Of a stretch of 21,710 bases of DNA, positions 15,551 through 21,710 are shown in pieces. The stretch is from CAZIWJ01 sp964542855. GTDB taxonomy: Bacteria; Bacteroidota; Bacteroidia; Cytophagales; Cyclobacteriaceae. The stretch covers positions 1 through 21,710 of the forward strand of contig CAZIWJ010000034.1 of assembly GCA_964542855.1 (NCBI GenBank). Direction: 5' to 3'. How positions within the stretch are numbered: position 1 is the stretch's first letter; the number at the start of each line of letters is the position of its first letter. The notes below the pieces were generated by a model. It made no database searches. It was not told the DNA's origin and worked only from the letters and a program-made list of their open reading frames with translations. The translations under genes and the position numbers were made by a program.

Positions 15551-15781
15551 CTACAGTTCAGATGATCCGATGCCGGCTATGCCAACCTGGGCGAAAATAA
15601 TACCTAATGAAATACCAATCCGGGCAAATATTGCCCAGGCGAGCACCAGCCCTGCTCCACTCATAAAATTATCGGGATGAATAATTTGCCAGGCTAATAT
15701 GCCCGATCCGATGGTTAGGCTAATTACAAAAACACTCATGGTGATCATGATGATCTTTCCCGTTTCTTCTCCACTGTTCAT
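15551..15781 (-). CDS. Small two-helix membrane protein, function unknown
   Basis: A 76-residue protein with two hydrophobic segments (about 8-32 and 42-68) separated by a short polar loop (HPDNFMSG), and a glycine-rich second helix. No family was recognised. Composition and length look like a genuine small membrane protein, not a chance frame, and nothing on the other strand competes for this stretch. It is flanked by a likely terminator on its 3' side and a gene-free region on its 5' side, so it is a single-gene transcript. Confidence 0.6.
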   Translation of the reverse strand: MNSGEETGKIIMITMSVFVISLTIGSGILAWQIIHPDNFMSGAGLVLAWAIFARIGISLGIIFAQVGIAGIGSSEL

Positions 15782-16513
15782 AAGCTATCCATTTTTTACG
15801 AAAACTGATTAATTATTAAAGAACAGTGCAATTTCTATACAAAAAGGATTACCATTTTTCGGGCAATATACCCATCCTACCTCAGCGTGCGATTCGTACA
15901 CTTTAAATAACTAAGTCTTGTTTTTGGTGTGGTTTCAGCTTTCGAGAATAAAGAAATGGTTGTTTCATCAATGAAATGTATCGTAAATGGCAGCCGTACC
16001 TTTCCGGGGATTACCACCTGGAAAAGAACCAGTTGGAAACAATCACAACGGGTGGAAAGTATCGGGCCGCAATAATTTATCTTGTAGAAATCCTGAATTT
16101 ATTACAAAGCGAACTTTTACTGGTGTGCCTGTTAGCTTCAGCCCTTTAGTTATCCCATTCATTAAATCTTGCAGTAAAGTTATGCCAACTGATCAGGCCT
16201 ATTTAAAATATATAACCGTGCCAGTAGTTCGGAGCACATCTAAATCCGGGGTTACCTGGCGGTGAAACGTACAGGATATTGATTAAAGGTTTTTCATTCA
16301 GAGCTTGTTGAAATTTTATTTTTGTTAGTGAAAATTAAAGATTTGATTGTTGAACAAGCCAATTTTTGAAAGCATGGTTAACCTGAACTGACCCGACCCG
16401 ACCCTATGGCAGGTAGAATCGGTTAAGTACGAAGTACAGCGATTAAAGGGGCATTTGCAGTATAAAGGATAAAGTTTTAACTAGCTCTCAAGTTACTGTA
16501 GAAAAAATAAGCT
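15782..16513. other. 732-bp gene-poor region
   Basis: No convincing gene is visible. A 92-codon plus-strand frame at 15987-16265 has a composition unlike a real protein. A shorter frame, 15976-16149 (57 codons, starting MYRKWQPYLSGDYHLEKNQ), has a more protein-like composition and ends in a Leu-rich helix, but nothing confirms it. An imperfect inverted repeat, GCTTGTTGAA (16303-16312) and TTGAACAAGC (16350-16359), and an ACCCG triplication near 16391-16404 are present. The promoters for the flanking divergent genes should lie at the two ends. Confidence 0.55.
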
Positions 16514-16987
16514 ATGGACATCCTGAAGAACCACCTTAACGATCAGTTTACGTACAATCACCATGCAAACGGCCAGTTCATTGAGCAGCTAGAAGCTTCA
16601 TCGGAATCGGTACCTGAACGGGTGCATGAACTCTTTGGGCATATTTTAAATGCTCACGGTATCTGGCTGGCCCGGATTGCCGGAAAACAAAACCAGGCTC
16701 CCATGCCCTGGGATGAAGTTGCTCCCGATAAATATTCCGAATTGAACGAAGTGATGTTACTGGCTACCCGGAAATTACTGGATGAAGGAAATATAAATAG
16801 GGAAATTACCTATAAAAGCACTTCAGGAACCGAATATTTCAACACGGTGAAAGAAATCCTGAGCCACGTGATCCTCCATTCCATGCATCACCGCGCTCAA
16901 ATCGCTATTCTCTTGCGCCAGCAAGATATCGATCCACCGGCTTCCGACTACATTTTCTTCAGGCGATCACCTACCGGGCAGGTTTAA
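16514..16987 (+). CDS. DinB-family four-helix protein
   Basis: A 157-residue protein of the DinB/YfiT fold, a four-helix bundle that binds a metal through three histidines and serves in thiol transferases or detoxification enzymes. The likely triad is H48 (LNAHGIW), H122 (LSHVILHSMHH, near the first His) and H126 (MHHRAQIAILLRQ). WLARIAGK, TVKEILSHVILHSMHHRAQI and the final IDPPASDYIFF block are typical of Bacteroidota members. The substrate is unknown. The stop codon overlaps the stop of the convergent outer-membrane gene by 4 nt (TTAA shared). Confidence 0.9.
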   Translation: MDILKNHLNDQFTYNHHANGQFIEQLEASSESVPERVHELFGHILNAHGIWLARIAGKQNQAPMPWDEVAPDKYSELNEVMLLATRKLLDEGNINREITYKSTSGTEYFNTVKEILSHVILHSMHHRAQIAILLRQQDIDPPASDYIFFRRSPTGQV

Positions 16988-18672
16988 AACAACGTACTAC
17001 GGACTGGAATATTCAGCCGTAGGCTTGCATTAATCACATGAGAAGGAACGTTACCGGTCGTTGCGTTGGGGTCAGATTTTTGTTTACGGTACTGGTAAGT
17101 GATACCAGCAAATAAATTCTGCCACAGCATGTAACTGGCACGAAGTTCGGCCAGGTTAATCGTAGTGCGTACCCCCTGTCCGATTTCGTTATTAAAATCC
17201 TGTTCCCGGGTGCGGTAATCGAGAAGAATATTTCCTCCCCAGTTGCTGTTTAGGGTATCTGCCCCCACTACTGCGTGCAAGTAAGTAGCTTGTAGCTGTA
17301 ACCGGCCGTAGGGCTGGTAGCGCAGCACTACTAACTGTTCGTTGAAATTAGCACCGAACGGGTGAGCCAGCGATTGCTGGTAGTGGGCATAGTTGGTAAA
17401 GCGGGTTTGGTGGGTATAGGTATAAGGTCGGGCGGTATTTCGTTCCAGTTGTAAATCCAGGTTATCGATGCCCAGCAGATTGTATACTTTAATTCCTACC
17501 TGCCAGGCGTACTTATTGGCCCACCAGCCGTTACCGCTCTGGATTTCCCGCAGCAGGAATTCATCGAGTACGAATTGCCCGTACACACTAAAGCGATCCA
17601 GGAAGTTCCATTTGGCATTCATGCCCAGTACAGCATTATCCGGGCTTCCTTTCTGTTGCTCTACGGCCCGGTAAAAAATAATCGGATTCAGGTATTGCAG
17701 TTCAAACCCCCGGTTCCCGTTATTCAGCGCAGGATCCTGGCCGAAAATAATTGTTTCGAACAGGCCAACATTAATATTAGGAGTAATATTCAGGCTAAGG
17801 TGGTGAAAAGCCATGTACTTCTTCTCCGCCCGCCGGTTATTGATATCGAACGAATCGGCCCGCATTTCAGCGAAAAGGTTTACGTAGTTCAGCTTCCAGA
17901 CTTTGGTATTAATTTTAACGAAAGAATAAGCCGGGGCATAGTTGGAGAGAATTAGGGATCGGATGCCATCACCAATAAAGAACCTGTCGTATCCGGCCTG
18001 TGCATTCACGTGAGGAGTAAAATTTACGCTCAGATAGCCTCTGGCGGTAAAGAAGTCGACGGCGTTTTCATTAAACCGCTTCCAGAACCCTTCGTTAGGT
18101 ATTACATTGAACTGTTCAATCCGTTCCCTTCCCCAGGACGGCAGGCGCATTTGGTTTTCACCGATAAAAGAATAGAAACCAATTTTATTGTCTACCAGCC
18201 CACTAATTTCAGCTCCCCGGGTATTAATAAAGAGCGAAGGCATTTCTTCCCCGGTGCGTTGTTCGGTACCCAACCCGAAATAAATCACTGGGTTTAGGTG
18301 CAGTTCAAAGTTATTGGTTTTTACCGAATAAAGATCGGCCGGTTGGGTGTAAAAGGTATTCCAGAGCCCCTTGCCGGGTAAAGGTTCGGTTGTGGTGAAG
18401 GTCCAGTTGTCGCGAGCCAGGTAATTAAGGTTAAACGTATCGGCCGGGCTGAAATTATAGTTCACCTGGTTCAGCGTGTTGAGCCAGTTACCAATTGACT
18501 GCCGGCTGAAGGGTTTTACTGATGAGTGAAAACTAGCACTCAGCCTTCCGGATAACACTTCGTACCGCTGTACAAGGGAATGGTAATCGGGGTTTAACGG
18601 TATGTTACTGCTTTGGGAAAAACACAGCCCGGGAAACAGGAATAAAAAAATAAAAGATATACGCTTACCCAT
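16984..18672 (-). CDS. Wzi/RemB-like outer-membrane beta-barrel protein
   Basis: A 562-residue exported protein. A signal peptide (MGKRISFIFLFLFPGLCFSQ, about residues 1-20) is followed by an N-terminal domain and many alternating aromatic/polar beta strands ending with a C-terminal strand (SLRLNIPVRSTLF). The FFIGDGIRSLILSNYAPAY block (about 230-248) and YLNPIIFYRAVEQQKG (about 328-343) match the capsule-assembly Wzi family and the related gliding protein RemB of Bacteroidota. Wzi binds surface polysaccharide; RemB supports gliding. No capsule or gliding genes lie in this window, so which role applies is open. It converges with the DinB gene and diverges from the PiT-like gene. Confidence 0.78.
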   Translation of the reverse strand: MGKRISFIFLFLFPGLCFSQSSNIPLNPDYHSLVQRYEVLSGRLSASFHSSVKPFSRQSIGNWLNTLNQVNYNFSPADTFNLNYLARDNWTFTTTEPLPGKGLWNTFYTQPADLYSVKTNNFELHLNPVIYFGLGTEQRTGEEMPSLFINTRGAEISGLVDNKIGFYSFIGENQMRLPSWGRERIEQFNVIPNEGFWKRFNENAVDFFTARGYLSVNFTPHVNAQAGYDRFFIGDGIRSLILSNYAPAYSFVKINTKVWKLNYVNLFAEMRADSFDINNRRAEKKYMAFHHLSLNITPNINVGLFETIIFGQDPALNNGNRGFELQYLNPIIFYRAVEQQKGSPDNAVLGMNAKWNFLDRFSVYGQFVLDEFLLREIQSGNGWWANKYAWQVGIKVYNLLGIDNLDLQLERNTARPYTYTHQTRFTNYAHYQQSLAHPFGANFNEQLVVLRYQPYGRLQLQATYLHAVVGADTLNSNWGGNILLDYRTREQDFNNEIGQGVRTTINLAELRASYMLWQNLFAGITYQYRKQKSDPNATTGNVPSHVINASLRLNIPVRSTLF

Positions 18673-18765
18673 TGTGCTAATTTAACTGCAAAACCACAAA
18701 ATGGAAGAACCTGATCAGGCCGGAGTAAGTAATTTTGAAAAAAGAAATGAGTTTTGCTGAGTTAA

Positions 18766-18799
18766 GTTTTAATTAGATACTATAATTCTCTTAATTTTG
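18766..18799 (+). promoter_or_regulatory. Promoter candidate for the PiT-like gene
   Basis: TAATTTTG (18792-18799) fits the Bacteroidota -7 consensus TAnnTTTG exactly. A GTTTT element (18766-18770) 21 nt upstream approximates the -33 TTTG. The inferred leader to the ATG at 18850 is about 45 nt. A second TAATTTTG lies at 18730-18737. Confidence 0.5.
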
Positions 18800-18849
18800 T
18801 AACCGAACAAAGTTAACAGGCAGCAGTGCTTTGATTGAATACACACACA

Positions 18850-19992
18850 ATGGCTTTACAGGAACAGGAAGTAAAACAATCTGATCGGAAATCCTCGCAG
18901 AACTACAATGATTTCATCTTCCAGATTTTTGAGGTATTTCGTGAAGAACGTCGTTTCTTACTTTTCATCGGGTTATTATTTTTAATAGCTGGAATTGTTT
19001 ACACTGATCCGAAACTTGCGATGTGGTTCGGGTTCACGCTGGCTGCTTTTGCAGCTGTTTCGAACGATAGTATTCAAACGATCGGAACTTTCATTGCCTC
19101 TAACTATCATCGGAAATGGTGGGTGCTCTGGCTGTTCATCGGTGGTATATTCGTAGCCACAGCCATAACCGGCTACGTATTATACGATGGAGATGTATCC
19201 TTTCAACGCTTACAGAAAACAGAAAATGACGGGACGTTATCATTTCCTCAGCCTGATAATTTTGCTTTTCTTCAAATTGGCGCCCCGATATTTCTGTTAA
19301 TCCTTACCCGTTTTCGTATTCCGGTATCAACCAGTTTTCTCTTGATAAGCTGTTTTGCAGCAAGCCCAAGCGCAGTAGGAGCAGTATTAAACAAAAGCAT
19401 TACAGCTTATTTCATTGCTTTTGCGCTGGGTATGATTGTTTGGTTATCTATTTCCAGAATTTCTCAGAAATATTTTACCGGTAAGGCTCCAGCAATCTGG
19501 GTGGTTGCCCAGTGGCTTACCAGTGGTACCCTGTGGTCGGTGTGGATTATGCACGATATTTCCAATATTGCTGTATATTTACCACGTCAGCTAAACCTCG
19601 GGAGCTTCATTGCATTTACTGCCATCATCACCCTGGGTCTTGGCCTGCTTTTTTTTCTGAGAGGAGATAAAATCCAGAAAATTGTAAACGAAAAAAGCGA
19701 AGTACGCGACATCCGGGCGGCTACTATTATTGATTTTGTGTACGCTATTATCCTGATTTACAAGTTACTGGGCAGTCAGGTGCCCATGAGCACCACCTGG
19801 GCATTTATTGGTCTGCTTGGTGGCAGGGAACTGGCCATGCGTTTACGTCTGGATAAAGACAATGTAAGCGGAGCCGGAAGAATGATTGTTCGTGATGCTT
19901 CAAGGGCCTTGTTTGGTCTGGTCATTTCTATTGCTATTGCCATGGCAGTGAACCCACGTTTCAGGGATGAGATGATGAGCCTGTTCAATTAG
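18850..19992 (+). CDS. Divergent PiT-like multi-pass membrane protein
   Basis: A 380-residue membrane protein with about ten hydrophobic segments. Two halves each carry motifs like those of the PiT inorganic phosphate permease family: SNDSIQTIGT (71-80) with IPVSTSFLLISC (157-168) in the first, and HDISNIAVYLP (235-245) with VPMSTTWAFIGLLGG (311-325) in the second. PiT permeases have ND..N and P-x-ST-x blocks duplicated in the same way. The second D is present but the usual N-D order is changed to H-D, so the substrate may differ from phosphate. A soluble polar N-terminus (1-35) precedes the first helix. ATG at 18850 is preferred over an in-frame TTG at 18835. It diverges from the outer-membrane barrel gene. 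The membrane assignment is firm; the PiT link is motif-based inference. Confidence 0.75.
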   Translation: MALQEQEVKQSDRKSSQNYNDFIFQIFEVFREERRFLLFIGLLFLIAGIVYTDPKLAMWFGFTLAAFAAVSNDSIQTIGTFIASNYHRKWWVLWLFIGGIFVATAITGYVLYDGDVSFQRLQKTENDGTLSFPQPDNFAFLQIGAPIFLLILTRFRIPVSTSFLLISCFAASPSAVGAVLNKSITAYFIAFALGMIVWLSISRISQKYFTGKAPAIWVVAQWLTSGTLWSVWIMHDISNIAVYLPRQLNLGSFIAFTAIITLGLGLLFFLRGDKIQKIVNEKSEVRDIRAATIIDFVYAIILIYKLLGSQVPMSTTWAFIGLLGGRELAMRLRLDKDNVSGAGRMIVRDASRALFGLVISIAIAMAVNPRFRDEMMSLFN

Positions 19993-20245
19993 GTTAAACG
20001 AGGCTGTTATCCTTATTTTAAACGATTTTTTACCATTACAGTAAATCATACCACACTGCCTGCAATTCGTTTGCCCGGTTGGCTATTCGCAGGTAAACAG
20101 TGCTGTACGCTACCATATAGGCTACTTGTAACTTGCAGCGCCAAGTACCTGTTTATCAGCACACAGTATTACAGTATTCATGGTTTAATTATCGTAATTT
20201 TTCTAGTATATGCAACATTACGAGACAGGAAAGCATCTTACTGGT

Positions 20246-21535
20246 ATGATACGTTTACTCGGGTTACTATTCCTTTATGCACCTGGTTTAATGGCCCAGG
20301 ATACCCTGGCTTTAAAGGGTAAAGTAATCGATTTAAAATACGGCGATGTTGTTCCCTATGCCCATGTATTTATATCAGGCTCCTCGCTGGGCACCGTGAG
20401 TAACGAAGCTGGTAAATTCCGATTGCTTGTACCCGGTAAAATGGCGTCGGATAGCCTTACCATCTCATCTATTGGGTTTACACCGGCAACATTTTCTGTC
20501 AGCAAAGTGCTTGCCAGCAAGCAAACCAATTTTACCTTAACTGCCGATACCCACCTGTTAAATGAAGTCGTAATCCTTCCTACCGATCCTTTTGAACTGA
20601 TACAGGAAGCGATCGATAAGATTCCTGTAAATTATCGCACCAGTCCTGGAAAACAGCAGATTTTTTACCGGGAGATGGCCCGCACCGATACGTCCTACAT
20701 TACCTTTTCGGAAGCTGTACTGGAAGTATATAAAGCCCCTTACGCAAAAACCGATACCAGCCTGAAAGACCAGATTAAAGTGCTGAAGGGTCGCAGTAAG
20801 GTAGATAAAAATCAGCAACAGGCTATTGAAGAATCGTCCGGGCTGGAACTGAAAGGGTTTTCCGGAGGACCCTACTGGGCGCTGGACCTGGACCTGGTGC
20901 GTTATCCCCAACTTTTTTACGGCGAAGAAGAAGAGGGAAGGTTTAAGCATTTCTTCAACCCGAAAAGTAAAAAATTTTACGATTATCACTTTGAGGGCGT
21001 AACCAGTTACCGCGGTAAGCCAGCCTATGTAGTAACTTTTGAAAGGGGGAGAAACTTTACCAATAAGTTGCTATTTAACGGCAAAGTAATCATCGATGAA
21101 AAAAGCAAAGCCTTTGTAAGTATTGAGTACCAGCTAGATAAGAAGAGTAAAAACAAGATCGTACCGGGAGGTTTTGCTACCCGGGCCCTGCTAAGATTGT
21201 TTGGTATTAAATACGACCTGTTCGACATATCCGGCAAACAAACCTATCGGCCTTACAACGGCAAGTGGGACCTCTATTACAGTAAAGGTAACCTGAAAAT
21301 GTATTTAAAAGCCAAACGCCGAAAAAGCGATATCGACGTTAACAGTACGTTTACCCTGCGACAGGAATTATTGGTTACTGAACAGGACGAGGGAAAAGTT
21401 TCACCTATTCCGGTAATGGAAAGATTAGAAAAAGACGAGAATATAATCAGCCGGTTTGATGCCTATGATCCCGATTTTTGGAAAAATTATACAATATTGG
21501 AAAAGGAAACCAGTAAACTGGATTCATTTGATTAA
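20246..21535 (+). CDS. Exported carboxypeptidase-D-regulatory-like domain protein
   Basis: A protein of about 429 residues from this start. The signal peptide is MIRLLGLLFLYAPGLMAQ. It is followed by a carboxypeptidase-D-regulatory-like beta sandwich (about 20-100; LKGKVIDLKYGDVVPYAHVFISGSSLGTVSNEAGKFRL) ending with LLNEVVILP. That module usually opens TonB-dependent transporters, but no plug or barrel follows. Instead there is a C-terminal region (about 110-429) with a mix of strands and charged turns (YRGKPAYVVTFERG, KVIIDEKSKAFVSIEYQL) that I recognise only as typical of Bacteroidota proteins of unknown function. An in-frame ATG at 20210 would give 441 residues with a charged 12-residue lead; the internal ATG gives a cleaner signal peptide. 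The next gene starts 22 nt later, so the two are probably cotranscribed. Confidence 0.8.
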   Translation: MIRLLGLLFLYAPGLMAQDTLALKGKVIDLKYGDVVPYAHVFISGSSLGTVSNEAGKFRLLVPGKMASDSLTISSIGFTPATFSVSKVLASKQTNFTLTADTHLLNEVVILPTDPFELIQEAIDKIPVNYRTSPGKQQIFYREMARTDTSYITFSEAVLEVYKAPYAKTDTSLKDQIKVLKGRSKVDKNQQQAIEESSGLELKGFSGGPYWALDLDLVRYPQLFYGEEEEGRFKHFFNPKSKKFYDYHFEGVTSYRGKPAYVVTFERGRNFTNKLLFNGKVIIDEKSKAFVSIEYQLDKKSKNKIVPGGFATRALLRLFGIKYDLFDISGKQTYRPYNGKWDLYYSKGNLKMYLKAKRRKSDIDVNSTFTLRQELLVTEQDEGKVSPIPVMERLEKDENIISRFDAYDPDFWKNYTILEKETSKLDSFD

Positions 21536-21557
21536 TCACTAATAACCCAACTTAATT

Positions 21558-21710
21558 ATGAAATCATTAAACGTACCTCTCCTGCAGCTTTTGCTTGCAT
21601 TCACCCTGTTATTTAATTCGCTGCCTGCAGCGGTGATGGGTGCTGATAATCCGTACCTGGTTAAGTCATTTACGGTAAGCAGCGGATCAGATATAAGAGT
21701 TAATACCTCG
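21558..21710 (+). CDS. Secreted protein, 5' end only; possibly DUF4097 family
   Basis: The first 51 codons of a gene that runs off the right edge. A signal peptide (MKSLNVPLLQLLLAFTLLFN, cleavage probably near residues 25-28) is followed by YLVKSFTVSSGSDIRVNTS, which resembles the opening of DUF4097-type beta-strand repeat proteins of Bacteroidota. It begins 22 nt after the preceding gene. Family assignment is tentative because so little is visible. Confidence 0.6.
   Translation, partial: MKSLNVPLLQLLLAFTLLFNSLPAAVMGADNPYLVKSFTVSSGSDIRVNTS

Noticed and set aside
15987..16265. 92-codon plus-strand frame in the gene-poor region
   Set aside because: Composition and lack of any recognisable motif make it look random, and another frame (15976-16149) overlaps it with a better composition.
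16303..16359. Insertion-sequence end based on an imperfect inverted repeat (GCTTGTTGAA / TTGAACAAGC)
   Set aside because: The arms are short and imperfect, and no transposase fragment or target-site duplication is visible.
18835..18849. TTG start for the PiT-like gene at 18835
   Set aside because: An ATG follows five codons later, with a good promoter candidate upstream; the TTG is not needed.

Overview
The window looks like a chromosomal stretch of a member of the Bacteroidota, most likely order Cytophagales. This rests on several traits. There is little Shine-Dalgarno sequence ahead of the genes. One promoter candidate has a TAnnTTTG-type -7 box. Lipoproteins are many, and the families are typical of that phylum: an ECF sigma factor with a membrane anti-sigma partner, a Wzi/RemB-like outer-membrane barrel, a carboxypeptidase-D-regulatory-like surface protein, and a lipoprotein cytochrome c with SCO1 and HemJ. 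No phage, IS transposase, rRNA, tRNA or CRISPR array was recognised. The assignment comes from family recognition by eye, not from a database search.

Left edge (1-633): a non-coding tandem-repeat tract made of about 20-bp monomers, arranged as 61-bp trimers that themselves alternate as about 122-bp dimers. It decays to the right and runs off the left edge. A TSUP (TauE/SafE) membrane transporter follows.

Region 1655-6115 is the most interesting part. It holds an ATP-grasp ligase resembling amino-acid ligases, a 652-residue protein of no family I recognise whose C-terminal third carries a papain-like Gln/Cys/His/Asn layout, and a stand-alone fold-III alanine-racemase-like protein whose usual C-M-D active-site motif reads N-M-N. 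The last two are separated by only 4 nt and end at a strong terminator. Together they suggest an undescribed pathway that makes or processes a small peptide containing a D-amino acid. That function is inference.

Region 6215-10243 (all minus strand): an ECF sigma factor and its anti-sigma protein (1-nt gap), then a separate run transcribed as TPMT-like methyltransferase, HemJ-type haem enzyme, SCO1 copper chaperone and lipoprotein cytochrome c. This run appears to be a haem/cytochrome-oxidase support operon.

Region 10389-15781: a coiled-coil single-pass membrane protein and a lipoprotein glycerophosphodiester phosphodiesterase (plus). These meet a DUF4136-type lipoprotein and an abutting pair of membrane proteins, VTT/DedA-like and holin-4-like (minus). 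An M16 zinc peptidase (plus) diverges from that pair across a 304-bp gap holding two perfect stem-loop palindromes. A small membrane protein (minus) converges on the peptidase.

Region 15782-21710: a gene-poor 732-bp gap, a DinB-family protein convergent with a Wzi/RemB-like outer-membrane protein, a divergent PiT-like membrane protein, a carboxypeptidase-regulatory-like exported protein, and the 5' end of a secreted protein that looks like the DUF4097 family.
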